64,000 nt of DNA from Agromyces sp. Root81. GTDB lineage: Bacteria > Actinomycetota > Actinomycetes > Actinomycetales > Microbacteriaceae. The position numbers and the translations under genes are program-made. Positions 8,736 to 16,948 of the stretch are shown one piece after another. The stretch lies in assembly GCF_001429165.1 (NCBI RefSeq), contig NZ_LMIR01000004.1, positions 372,001 to 436,000 of the forward strand. Reading direction: 5' to 3'. How positions within the stretch are numbered: the first letter of the stretch is position 1; every line of letters begins with the position of its first letter. The notes beneath the pieces were generated by a model that saw only the letters and a list, made by a program, of their open reading frames with translations, was not told where the DNA came from and made no database searches.

Positions 8736-11356
8736 ACGCGAGCGCCGACGCGAGCGCGCAGTAGCTCGAAGGAACGCCCGACCACTCGGTAGAGGTACCA
8801 GGCCGCGACGCCGACGACCAGCGACAGGACGGTGCCGACCAGCGGGGCGCTCGCCTCCCACGCCGGGTACACCACCCAATGCGTCAGGTAGATGAACAGG
8901 GATGCCCCCGCAAGCAGCCGGACCACGGGCACGAGCGGCCGCGGCAACCGGAGCTGCGGCGCCCAGATCAGCAGCAGCAGACCGAGCACGACGACCGCCT
9001 CGCGCGCCGGCTCGCCGAAGAATCCGAAGGTGGCGACCACGACGGCCGCCGAGACGATCACGCGCTTCCACGTCGTGTCGGCGCGGGCGATGACCCAGCC
9101 GAGCATCAGGCACCAGAGCACGATGACGGCCGTGTACCGATCGACGCGCTGCGCCTCGACCCCCGTCGACGCGAAACGTACCGCGATCGTCGCGGCGAGC
9201 AGCACCACGGCGAACGACCAGGGATGCCGGCGCTCGAGCCGGTCGATGGGGCGGATCGCGAACAGCAGCGCGAGACCGAGCATCGACCAGACCGCTGCTT
9301 CGAGGAACCAGAACTGCCACTGCTCGTTCCACCGGCCGTCGCCGGGAACGACGTTGTTCACGAGCAGCGCGGTCGTCCACGTGTACTTGCCGCTGATCAC
9401 CGCGATCGCACCGATCCAGATGACTGCGGGAATCGCGATCTGGGCGGCGCTGCGCAGCAACCGGCGCACGCGGGTCGCTCCCGGCACGTCGGCGAGCTGG
9501 AAGCGCGCGAGGTTGTATCCAGCGACGGCGAGCAGCAGGTGGGCGCCGCCCTTCATGCCGATCAGGTCGGCGTGCGTGGCGACGATCAGCACGATCGCGA
9601 TCGCTCGGAGCACCGCAGGCGTCTCCATGCGAGGAAGCATCGGCTTCCGACGTGGGTGATTCCGTCTCCGAGCGGATGCCGCGGCACCCGCCGCCGCCAC
9701 GGGCGAGTCGTGCGGCGGTGCCGCTCCGCCCGCAGCCTGAACCGTCACCGCAAGCTGCTCGCCCGAGAGCGAGGGCCAATCCCGCGGCAGGCGGCCGAGG
9801 AGGTCCTCGAGCCGGAGCGAGACCTCCACGTAGCTCAGCGAGTCCCCGCCGAGGCCGGCGAAGCTGTCGTCGACGGTCGCGTCGGCGCGGCCGAGCAGTT
9901 CGACGAAGACCTCGCGAACGTCCTCCGCGACGGTCGCACCTGCCTCGGCCGGAACCGGCTCGTCGAGGCGCTGATCGAGCAGGGTCGCGTACCTGGTGAG
10001 CGCCCCGAAGTCGGGCTTGCCGCTCGAGGTGCACGGGAACTCGCCGATCGGGTACGCACGCACCGCGTGGGCGGGGATGCCGAGCAGGGCGGCGGCGCGG
10101 GAACGGGCCTCATCGACTCGTCGCTCCTCTCGTACGAAGACGAGGAGCCGCTCGCCGGCGCTCGAGGTACGCGACTCGATGCCCTCCTCCGCGAGCAGCC
10201 GCTGGACGGCGTCGAGATCGACCCGCAGTCCGAACACCTTCACGAACCGGTTCATCCGGCCGACCACCTCGAACAGGCCGTCGGAACGCTGCTTCGCAAG
10301 GTCGCCGGTGCGGAGCTCGTGCACGGTGCGTCCGAGCGCGAAGTCGGCGGGACTCTCGGCATAGCCGAGCATCACGTTCGGCCCTTCGTAGACCAACTCG
10401 CCGATCTCAGCACCGGGCTCCGCGTCGATGCGCATCCGGCCGCCCGGGATCGGCCGACCGATGGCGCCTGCCGCCTGCTCGGCGACCTCTGCCGGCACGT
10501 ATGCCATGCGTGCCGTCGCCTCGGTCTGGCCGTACATGACGAAGAACTCGAACCCGCGCCGGTCGCCGAGACGGGCGAATCGGCGGATCGCCTCCGGGGC
10601 GAGACGGCCTCCGGCTTGTGTCAGGTAGCGGATGCTGTCGGGGAGCCGCTCGGCGAACCCTCCGGCCTCGAGCAGTTCGAACGTGTACGGCACTCCCGCG
10701 AACGAGCTGATGCGGTGCGTGCTCGCGTCCTCCCAGAACGCGGCATCCGTCACCGAACGGTCCGTCAGCATGAGGCTGGCGCCGGCGACGAGGTGACTGT
10801 TGACGACCGACAGTCCGTAGCAGTAATGCATGGGCAGCGTCGTCGCTGCGCGGTCTGCCGGAGTGAGTCGCAGGTAGTCGGCGATGGCGCGCGCGTTGCT
10901 CACGAGGTTCTCCCGCGACAACCGCACCAGCTTCGGGGATCCGGTCGAACCGGACGTGCTGACGAGCATCGCCAGGTCGGGCGAGAACCGATGGGAGGTT
11001 CCGACGCGCACTTCGTGCAGGATCGGTCCGTTGCCGGCCCCGGCGGCGATGACGTCGGGATCGAACCGCTCGGCGAGGTGCGCCCGGTGGCGGACCGAGG
11101 CTTCGTCTTCGCCCGGTGCGACGAGCAGGATCGGGTGCCGGTCCTCGAGGGCGGCGAGGTAGGTGATCAGCGGCTCGACATCGTTGGAGGCCTGGAGCAT
11201 GACGAGCCGACGTGTTGCTCCGAGTTCGCGGCGGCGATCGGCGACCCTCGCAGCGAGTTCTCCGTAGCTGAGCGCGCCCGATTCGGTGATGAGCGCGAGG
11301 TCGTCGTGAGCGCCGCCGAGCAGCATCGAGTGCTGTACAGGCATGGTCGTGAGCAC
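8684..11356 (-). CDS. Adenylation domain - carrier protein - acyltransferase-3 fusion
   Basis: This 890-residue protein (GTG start 11356, or ATG 11344) joins three modules. Residues ~15-460 form an AMP-forming ligase: STSGSTGSPK at 133-142, YGQTEA at 275-280, RTGDLAK at 349-355 and the catalytic lysine in SSGKPD (K447). Residues ~475-545 form a phosphopantetheine carrier with the attachment serine in GGDSL (S506). After an Ala/Pro/Arg linker, residues ~578-870 form an acyltransferase-3 membrane domain with about ten helices and the expected histidine near its first helix (H595). The logic is activate, load, transfer across the membrane, as separate Dlt proteins do for D-alanine. The substrate and acceptor are unknown. 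An IdeR box lies upstream, so an iron-linked role (siderophore or envelope modification) is inferred. Confidence 0.85.
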   Translation of the reverse strand: MLTTMPVQHSMLLGGAHDDLALITESGALSYGELAARVADRRRELGATRRLVMLQASNDVEPLITYLAALEDRHPILLVAPGEDEASVRHRAHLAERFDPDVIAAGAGNGPILHEVRVGTSHRFSPDLAMLVSTSGSTGSPKLVRLSRENLVSNARAIADYLRLTPADRAATTLPMHYCYGLSVVNSHLVAGASLMLTDRSVTDAAFWEDASTHRISSFAGVPYTFELLEAGGFAERLPDSIRYLTQAGGRLAPEAIRRFARLGDRRGFEFFVMYGQTEATARMAYVPAEVAEQAAGAIGRPIPGGRMRIDAEPGAEIGELVYEGPNVMLGYAESPADFALGRTVHELRTGDLAKQRSDGLFEVVGRMNRFVKVFGLRVDLDAVQRLLAEEGIESRTSSAGERLLVFVREERRVDEARSRAAALLGIPAHAVRAYPIGEFPCTSSGKPDFGALTRYATLLDQRLDEPVPAEAGATVAEDVREVFVELLGRADATVDDSFAGLGGDSLSYVEVSLRLEDLLGRLPRDWPSLSGEQLAVTVQAAGGAAPPHDSPVAAAGAAASARRRNHPRRKPMLPRMETPAVLRAIAIVLIVATHADLIGMKGGAHLLLAVAGYNLARFQLADVPGATRVRRLLRSAAQIAIPAVIWIGAIAVISGKYTWTTALLVNNVVPGDGRWNEQWQFWFLEAAVWSMLGLALLFAIRPIDRLERRHPWSFAVVLLAATIAVRFASTGVEAQRVDRYTAVIVLWCLMLGWVIARADTTWKRVIVSAAVVVATFGFFGEPAREAVVVLGLLLLIWAPQLRLPRPLVPVVRLLAGASLFIYLTHWVVYPAWEASAPLVGTVLSLVVGVAAWYLYRVVGRSFELLRARVGARVQGASAERTGSEAAASG

Positions 11357-11388
11357 GGCGGATGCCTCCAGACGAGCGAACAGGGGGA

Positions 11389-11407
11389 TGAGGTAAGCCT
11401 ACCCTAA
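11389..11407 (-). promoter_or_regulatory. IdeR/DtxR iron box upstream of the adenylation-carrier-acyltransferase gene
   Basis: Read on the minus strand, TTAGGGTAGGCTTACCTCA matches the 19-bp actinobacterial iron box at 16 positions and is close to palindromic. It lies about 32 bases before the GTG start of the fusion gene. It matches the box ahead of the iron importer, so both transcription units should belong to one iron regulon. Confidence 0.85.
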
Positions 11408-11426
11408 GCCCGATGCGCAGCCGCGT

Positions 11427-12005
11427 TCACCAGCGTCGACGCACCGTGCCCTTCGGCCCCGCCACCAGGCTCGCGGCCGGTACATCGTCGGCCACGATCG
11501 TGCCGGCCGCGACGACGGCATCGCGACCGATGCTCACGCCGGGCAGGATCATCGCGCCCGCACCGATCCACACGTTCTCGGCCACATCGATCGGCGCGCC
11601 GCTGAGGAACCGGCGCCGCTCGCCGGGGTCGACGGGGTGGCCGACGGTGATGAACGTGACCTTCGGGCCGATCATCACTCCCTCGCCCAGCCGGATGCCG
11701 GCGTAGTCGAGGAACGTGCAGCCCTGGTTGATGAAGACGCGCTCCGCCAGCTCCAGCCGGAGACCGTGGTCGGTGTAGAAGGGCGGATAGATCGTCAGCC
11801 TTGCCGGCAGCGGGCGACCCAGGATCTGCTGGAGCAGTGCCACCTTGCCCGCCTCGTCGCCGAACGGGAGGACGTTGAGGCGGGAGGTCAGCTCGGTGAC
11901 CTCCCGCACTCGCTCGTTCATCGCCGTGAACTCGTCGCCCAGCACACGCTCGCCCCTCGCGAGCAGCTCCGGGTCGTGGATCGTCATGAAGCGGTCGTCG
12001 GCCAT
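11427..12005 (-). CDS. Sugar O-acetyltransferase (maltose/galactoside acetyltransferase-like)
   Basis: The 192-residue protein (from ATG 12005; a second ATG at 11987 is possible) has the left-handed beta-helix of hexapeptide acetyltransferases: FINQGCTFLDYAGIRLGEGVMIGPKVTFITVGHPVD, with the catalytic histidine in TVGHP, followed by NVWIGAGAMILPGVSIGRDAVVAAGTIVADDVPAASLVAG. This is the LacA/Maa layout that moves acetyl from acetyl-CoA to a sugar hydroxyl. It lies 28 bases after the amidohydrolase gene on the same strand and may be part of that operon; its substrate is unknown. Confidence 0.88.
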   Translation of the reverse strand: MADDRFMTIHDPELLARGERVLGDEFTAMNERVREVTELTSRLNVLPFGDEAGKVALLQQILGRPLPARLTIYPPFYTDHGLRLELAERVFINQGCTFLDYAGIRLGEGVMIGPKVTFITVGHPVDPGERRRFLSGAPIDVAENVWIGAGAMILPGVSIGRDAVVAAGTIVADDVPAASLVAGPKGTVRRRW

Positions 12006-12033
12006 TCGACGATTGTCGCGCTGCCCACCGACG

Positions 12034-13293
12034 TCAGGAATGGAGCGCGTGTTCTTCGGATATCGCGTTGTCGCTGAGGAGTCGCTCCCGATGAACTGGA
12101 TCGCAGCACGCGTCGATGGCGACGGCGGCGAGCAGCAGCGCGCCATCGAGCACTGCACGATCTCCTGCAGGTCCGCGCGCCGCCGCTGCGAACTCCGGCG
12201 TATGCAGCACCAGCCCGGCATCGCCGAGACCGACCATCGGATGGATCGATGGGAACACCTGGGAGATGTTCCCCATGTCGGTCGATCCGCCGCGGTGCGC
12301 GACTCCGGCCGGGCTCCGCCCGACGAGATGCGCATTCTCGACATAGAGCTCGGTGAGCGGCCGGTCGATGCGCAAGTCGTGATAGCTCAGCTCGTCTTGG
12401 GAGATCTCGACCTCGCACCCGGCGGCAAGGGCCCCGGCCCGGATGCAGTCCTCGACGCGGTCGCGCACACGGCGGAGACCCGGGAGGTCGGTGGCGCGGA
12501 TCATCCAGATCCCTGCGGTGCTTCCGGGGATGATGTTCGGCGCGCCGCCGCCATCGACCACGGTGCCGTGGACCTGCTGGCCGGGCGCGAGCTGTTGCCG
12601 CGCGAGACCGATGGCGGTGAGCGCGACGGTCATCGCGTCGAGTGCGTTCACACCCTCGTGCGGAGCGATCGACGCGTGTGCTTCGCGACCGGTGAAGCGC
12701 GCCTCGATGACCGCTGAGGCGTAGGGGTTCATGCTGGCTTCGTCGACGGAGCCCGGGTGCACCATCATCGCGAGGTTCGTGCCCGCGAATGCCCCGGCTC
12801 GCAGTATGCGGATCTTCCCGCCCTCGTTCTCCTCGGCGGGGGTTCCCAGGAGCCGGATCGTCGCGCCGAGGTCGTCCGCCAGCGGGGCGAGCGAGACGAA
12901 GGCGCCCACCGCGGCAGCCGCGATGATGTTGTGTCCGCAGCCGTGCCCGATGCCGGGGAGCGCGTCGTACTCCGCGCAGATGGACACGACGAGCTCACCC
13001 GTACCGACCTCGGCGGCGAACGCGGTCGGCATCCCGGCGATACCGGTTTCGATGCCGACATCCGGAACCGTGCTCGCGATCTCGAGAAGCCATCCGGCAG
13101 CCCGTACCTCGCGCAGCCCGGTCTCCGGGTGTTCGGAAATGCGATGACTGAGCGCGATGAGGGAGTCGGTCTCGCGTCGCAGAGTCCCGTTCGCGTGTGA
13201 CTTCAGCTCGGCGGCTCGCGACATCCGGCCCTCGTCGTTCACGACCTCGTTCGGTGGCCCCGCGGATTCCGACGCCCTCATCGTTTCGCTCAT
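12034..13293 (-). CDS. M20 family metallo-amidohydrolase (AbgB-like)
   Basis: The 419-residue protein is an M20/M40-type peptidase or amidohydrolase. The di-metal site is visible: EYDALPGIGHGCGHN (108-122, with D110 and H121), the catalytic glutamate pair in LLGTPAEENEGGK, a ligand histidine in MMVHPGSVDEASM and the late histidine near LHTPEF. The dimerisation domain occupies about 205-320 (GREAHASIAPHEGVNALDAMT). The context (amino-acid ABC transporter, amidotransferase-like protein) suggests intracellular cleavage of an imported N-acyl or p-aminobenzoyl-type amino acid. The exact substrate is inference. Confidence 0.88.
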   Translation of the reverse strand: MSETMRASESAGPPNEVVNDEGRMSRAAELKSHANGTLRRETDSLIALSHRISEHPETGLREVRAAGWLLEIASTVPDVGIETGIAGMPTAFAAEVGTGELVVSICAEYDALPGIGHGCGHNIIAAAAVGAFVSLAPLADDLGATIRLLGTPAEENEGGKIRILRAGAFAGTNLAMMVHPGSVDEASMNPYASAVIEARFTGREAHASIAPHEGVNALDAMTVALTAIGLARQQLAPGQQVHGTVVDGGGAPNIIPGSTAGIWMIRATDLPGLRRVRDRVEDCIRAGALAAGCEVEISQDELSYHDLRIDRPLTELYVENAHLVGRSPAGVAHRGGSTDMGNISQVFPSIHPMVGLGDAGLVLHTPEFAAAARGPAGDRAVLDGALLLAAVAIDACCDPVHRERLLSDNAISEEHALHS

Positions 13294-13306
13294 CGTCGCA
13301 CGCCTC

Positions 13307-14077
13307 CTAGAGGAAGGCGACCCAGCGCTTCAAGAGCGGGATCCAGGTCTCGTCGAGCTCGGGATCGGCCAGCCCGAACGGCGCAGTGACCGCCTCAGCG
13401 GTCATCCCGATCCGTGTGAGTTGAGCGTCATCGCCCGTCGCCCAGCTCTTCGCAGTCGTGGCGTCGGCTTCCGGATGGAACTGCACGCCCCACGCCTTCG
13501 ACCCGACGCGGAACGCCTGGTTCGGGCAGGAGCCGCTGCTCATGAGCGAGACCGAACCCGGCGGCAGCAGCGTGACTTCCTCGAAGTGCCATTGCATCGA
13601 CCGGGTCTGCTTCGGCAACTCCCCGACCAGCGGGTCGGATGCTCCTGCCGCCGTCGTCTCGATCTCACTGAGTCCGATCTCGGGGCGGATCCTGACCGGT
13701 TCGACCGTACCGCCTGCGACGACGGCGAGCAGCTGCCCGCCGAGGCAGATGCCGAGATACGGCAGCTCCCGGTCGAGTGCCTCCTGAATCAGCCCACGGA
13801 CCCGCGGGAGCCATGGAGCGGTGCCGTCATCGTTCGGTCCCGGCGACCCGCCGAGGACGATGAGGCCCTCCACGTCGCCGAGCGCTTCGGGGACATCGAC
13901 TCCGATGCCCGGGCCAACCGTGGTGACCGTGACGCCGAGTTCCTCCAACGGGGCGGCGAATCGCCCGATTCCGGCGTTGTCTTCGTGCTGGACGATGACG
14001 ACACGGCGCATCGTGCTTCCTTCCGTGTGGACCGAGGGCTCGAGGTCGAGTGCCGAGATGACTGCTTCAGTGCTCAC
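13307..14077 (-). CDS. Class I glutamine amidotransferase-like protein
   Basis: The 256-residue protein carries the class I triad: nucleophile in YLGICLGGQ (C111), and H201/E203 in WGVQFHPEAD. Stand-alone GMP-synthase-like amidotransferases of this type often act as gamma-glutamyl hydrolases (PuuD-like) in polyamine or amino-acid catabolism. The annotated GTG start overlaps the stop of the ATPase gene upstream (GTGA), arguing for translational coupling; an internal ATG at MRRVVIVQHED would give a more standard N-terminus and is an alternative. The neighbours are a transporter, an M20 hydrolase and, across the regulator, an aldehyde dehydrogenase, which together resemble a gamma-glutamylated-amine route (inference). 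Confidence 0.85.
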   Translation of the reverse strand: MSTEAVISALDLEPSVHTEGSTMRRVVIVQHEDNAGIGRFAAPLEELGVTVTTVGPGIGVDVPEALGDVEGLIVLGGSPGPNDDGTAPWLPRVRGLIQEALDRELPYLGICLGGQLLAVVAGGTVEPVRIRPEIGLSEIETTAAGASDPLVGELPKQTRSMQWHFEEVTLLPPGSVSLMSSGSCPNQAFRVGSKAWGVQFHPEADATTAKSWATGDDAQLTRIGMTAEAVTAPFGLADPELDETWIPLLKRWVAFL

Positions 14078-14817
14078 AGTCGTCCTGCCTCGACGATGCG
14101 GTGGAGGAATTCGCGGGTGCGCTCCTCGCGCGGCGCGGTGAAGATCTGGTCGGGCGGGCCGCTTTCGAGGACGCGGCCCTCATGCAGGAACGCGATGGTG
14201 TCGGCGACCTCACGGGCGAAGCTCATCTCGTGGGTCGCCATGACGATCGTGAGGCCCTCAGCAGCGAGATCCTTCACGATGTTGAGCACCTCGGCGACCA
14301 GCTCGGGGTCGAGTGCCGACGTGATCTCGTCGAGGAGGATGACGTCGGGGTTCATGGCCACCGCGCGCACGATGGCGACACGCTGCTGCTGGCCGCCCGA
14401 GAGCTTGTCGGGGTAGGCGTTCGCCTTGTCGGCCAGCCCCACTCGTGTGAGCAGCTTCATCGCGTAATCGTCGGCCTCGGCCTTCGAGACGCCGAGTACA
14501 CGGCGCGGCGCAAGGGTGATGTTCTCGAGCGCGGTCATGTGCGGGAAGAGGTTGAAGCTCTGGAAGACGATCCCGATCCGGGTGCGGATGGCGTTCAGGT
14601 CGACGCCCTCTCCCGAGATCACGTCGCCGTCGAGGGAGATCTCGCCGCCCTGGATCTCCTCCAGTCCGTTGATCGTGCGCAGCAGGGTCGACTTGCCGCA
14701 GCCCGATGCTCCGATCAGGCACACGACCTGGTGCTTCTCGACCTGCAGGGTGATGCCGTTGAGCACCTGGTGATCGCCGTACGACTTGTCGACGTCGGTC
14801 AGTTCAAGGAATGCCAT
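14074..14817 (-). CDS. Polar amino acid ABC transporter ATP-binding protein (GlnQ type)
   Basis: The 247-residue ATPase begins at ATG 14817 (MAFLELTDVDKSYGDHQVL). Walker A is GASGCGKS (36-43), Q-loop FQSFNLFPHMT, signature LSGGQQQR, Walker B VILLDEITSALDPELV and H-loop MATHEMSFAREV. Length and motifs are those of the HisP/GlnQ subfamily that powers polar amino acid uptake. The frame is open upstream of the ATG but overlaps the permease gene and should not be used. It is the last transporter gene of the operon permease-ATPase-amidotransferase. Confidence 0.93.
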   Translation of the reverse strand: MAFLELTDVDKSYGDHQVLNGITLQVEKHQVVCLIGASGCGKSTLLRTINGLEEIQGGEISLDGDVISGEGVDLNAIRTRIGIVFQSFNLFPHMTALENITLAPRRVLGVSKAEADDYAMKLLTRVGLADKANAYPDKLSGGQQQRVAIVRAVAMNPDVILLDEITSALDPELVAEVLNIVKDLAAEGLTIVMATHEMSFAREVADTIAFLHEGRVLESGPPDQIFTAPREERTREFLHRIVEAGRL

Positions 14818-14822
14818 GTCGG

Positions 14823-15926
14823 TCAGCTCCTGGTCTTCGCGCGGGAGTCGCGTTCGATGAGCCGGTCGACGAACCGGGTCTGCGGAATGGTGATGATGAT
14901 GAAGATGATCGCGACGACGGTCACCGACGACAGATTGAAGTAGTTTCCGGCGTAGATCTTCGCCTGGGTGAACGCCTCGACCGTTCCGATGATCGTGACG
15001 AGCGCGGTGTCCTTCTGCAATCCGATGAAGTCGTTCAGCAGAGGCGGCATGACACGGCGAACGGCCTGCGGGACGACCACGAAGCGCATCGTCTTGCCGT
15101 AGCTCAGCCCGAGGGAACGAGAGGCCGCGACCTGCGACCAGTGCACGCCTTCGATACCGGACCGGTAGACCTCGGCGACGTACGCGCCGTAGATGAGCGT
15201 GAGTGCGAGCACAGCAGACCAGAACGGCCCGAGGTCGCTGAGGAACGGAATCTGCGCGAGCGGGAGACCGAACCCGATCAGGTAGATCACGACGATGGAC
15301 GGGACCGCTCGGAAGATGTCGATGTACGTCGTCGCGATCCAGCGGATCGGTCGCCCGGCGACGCCGGGAGTGAGCTTCGCCAGCGCGACGAACAGCGCCC
15401 AGACGAGGATGAGGACCTCGGCCACGATCGCGATCTGCACGTTCACCCAGAACCCGACCAGGATGTCCTGCAGACTGCGCAGCATGAACGGCACGTCGAA
15501 GAACGTCGTCTGCACGGCGTGGTCGTTGGCTGCCAGGAACTGCGCGAAGACGGCGACCGCGATCAGCGGCAGCGTCCAGCCGGCGGCGACCCATCCGGAC
15601 TGGGTGGCGCGGGACCGCGCGGCTCGCGCGGCGGCGAGATCACCAGCGGCGTCGGCGCGCGCCGCTTCGGTTCGGTAGCGGATGCCGCGCAGGAGCGGCA
15701 GCCCGGCGATGACGGCGAGGGCCACGACGAGCCAGAGCGCGATCCCGATCACGACTCGCCAGCCTTCGTCGGCGACGGCAGGCAGCTCGAGCGCGGTCCA
15801 CACCGTGAATGCGACGGTGAAGAGCCACACCAGGCTGCCGATCAGCATGACCGACCCGGAGGTGTCGCGACGCTGCGCCAGCGGGCTGCTCACGCGCACC
15901 GGACGGGTGGCGGTGCCGAGACTCAC
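14823..15926 (-). CDS. Polar amino acid ABC transporter permease (HisM/GlnP type)
   Basis: The 367-residue permease has the HisMQ-type domain at residues ~165-355: TYIDIFRAVPSIVVIYLIGFGLP, then the EAA-like loop VAASRSLGLSYGKTMRFVVVPQAVRRVMPPLLNDF. It is longer than the usual ~220-residue family member because of a ~150-residue N-terminal extension with three further hydrophobic segments and an Ala/Arg-rich cytoplasmic stretch (YRTEAARADAAGDLAAARAA). The four-base overlap with the binding-protein gene (ATGA) shows co-translation. Confidence 0.92.
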   Translation of the reverse strand: MSLGTATRPVRVSSPLAQRRDTSGSVMLIGSLVWLFTVAFTVWTALELPAVADEGWRVVIGIALWLVVALAVIAGLPLLRGIRYRTEAARADAAGDLAAARAARSRATQSGWVAAGWTLPLIAVAVFAQFLAANDHAVQTTFFDVPFMLRSLQDILVGFWVNVQIAIVAEVLILVWALFVALAKLTPGVAGRPIRWIATTYIDIFRAVPSIVVIYLIGFGLPLAQIPFLSDLGPFWSAVLALTLIYGAYVAEVYRSGIEGVHWSQVAASRSLGLSYGKTMRFVVVPQAVRRVMPPLLNDFIGLQKDTALVTIIGTVEAFTQAKIYAGNYFNLSSVTVVAIIFIIITIPQTRFVDRLIERDSRAKTRS

Positions 15927-16798
15927 CGGACGTTCCAGACTGGAACGGTGGTGGGGTCGATTCCGTACGCGGCGCCGAGGTACTTGGACTCAAGCTCCGC
16001 GAGGGTGCCGTCCTCCCTCATCTGGGCGAGGATCTCGTTGACGACTGCAGTGTTCGGCGAGGCCTTCGGCAGCAGCACACCCATCTTGGTGCCCGTCTGG
16101 ACCTGGGCGACAGCGAGGAGCTTGCCGCCCGAGGCGTTCACGGCCCCCAGCGCGACGGAGAGGTCCTGGATCGCGGCATCGATCTGACCTGCGGCGACCG
16201 CGGCATCGAGCTCGTTGTCACCGGGGTACACCGCGATCTGCTGCGTGGGCTTCATCGTCTCGGTGACGAAGAGCTGCTGCGTGGTGCCCTGCTTCACGCC
16301 GAGTTTCGCATCGAGCAGGTCGTCCTCGGTGAGTTCGGAACCGCTCTTGGTCACCACGGCCGTGTTCGCGTCGTGATACGCGTCGGAGAAGTCGAAGATC
16401 TTCGCCCGCTCCTCGGTGATGCCGATCTGATTGAGCGTGAGGTCCATCTCGCCGCCCTTGCCGGCGATCAGCGCATCGAATGACGCGTTCTGCAGGATGA
16501 TCGTGTCGATGCCGGAGCGGTACGCGATGTTCGCGAGGATGCAGTAGTCGACGCCCGAGTCGATCTCGTCGACGGTGTCGCCGTTGTACCAGCCGGGGCT
16601 GGGCAGATCCGCACGCACCAGGAGCTCACCGGGCGTGACCGTGTCGAGGGTGAACTCGCCCTTCTCGCCGGCCAGCGGGCATTCGCCGTACGGCTTCTTC
16701 GCGTCGGCTGCGTCACCGGAGCCCGTTGCACTGCACCCGGACAGGGCGAGCGAGGCGGCGACAGCGAGGACGATCCCGGTCAGGAGCTGCTTCTTCAT
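15923..16798 (-). CDS. Polar amino acid ABC transporter substrate-binding lipoprotein
   Basis: The 291-residue protein has a lipoprotein signal peptide (MKKQLLTGIVLAVAASLALSGC, C22) and a family 3 solute-binding domain (GKGGEMDLTLNQIGITEERAKIFDFSDAYHDANTAVV, LGVKQGTTQQLFV, QIDAAIQDLSVALGAV). It is the first gene of the transporter operon and lies directly downstream of the paired palindromes that face the LacI-type regulator. The ligand is probably a polar amino acid or a derivative handled by the M20 hydrolase; sequence alone does not say which. Confidence 0.92.
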   Translation of the reverse strand: MKKQLLTGIVLAVAASLALSGCSATGSGDAADAKKPYGECPLAGEKGEFTLDTVTPGELLVRADLPSPGWYNGDTVDEIDSGVDYCILANIAYRSGIDTIILQNASFDALIAGKGGEMDLTLNQIGITEERAKIFDFSDAYHDANTAVVTKSGSELTEDDLLDAKLGVKQGTTQQLFVTETMKPTQQIAVYPGDNELDAAVAAGQIDAAIQDLSVALGAVNASGGKLLAVAQVQTGTKMGVLLPKASPNTAVVNEILAQMREDGTLAELESKYLGAAYGIDPTTVPVWNVR

Positions 16799-16822
16799 CG
16801 AAGTCCTTCAATCTCGTGGAGA

Positions 16823-16870
16823 TAAACCGGTTCAAACCCATCAGATTGACGAGTGGAATAAACCGGTTTA
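16823..16870. promoter_or_regulatory. Paired LacI-type operators between transporter operon and regulator
   Basis: Two copies of a CG-centred palindrome sit in the divergent promoter region. The first is TAAACCGGTTCA at 16823-16834 and the second, TAAACCGGTTTA at 16859-16870, is a perfect 12-bp palindrome. Their centres are 36 bases apart. A central CG dinucleotide in an even palindrome is typical of LacI/GalR-family operators, and the adjacent gene encodes such a regulator, so these are its likely autoregulatory and operon operators. Confidence 0.8.
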
Positions 16871-16948
16871 CTTTTGGTGTGGTTAGTATCATCCCTGACG
16901 CGCACGGTGTCAAACCCGACGCCGGCCCGCCACCCGGGAAAGGTGACA

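Noticed and set aside
8879..11407. An 842-codon plus-strand frame opposite the acyltransferase fusion
   Set aside because: Charged low-complexity text with no domain, while the minus strand has complete adenylation, carrier and acyltransferase motifs.
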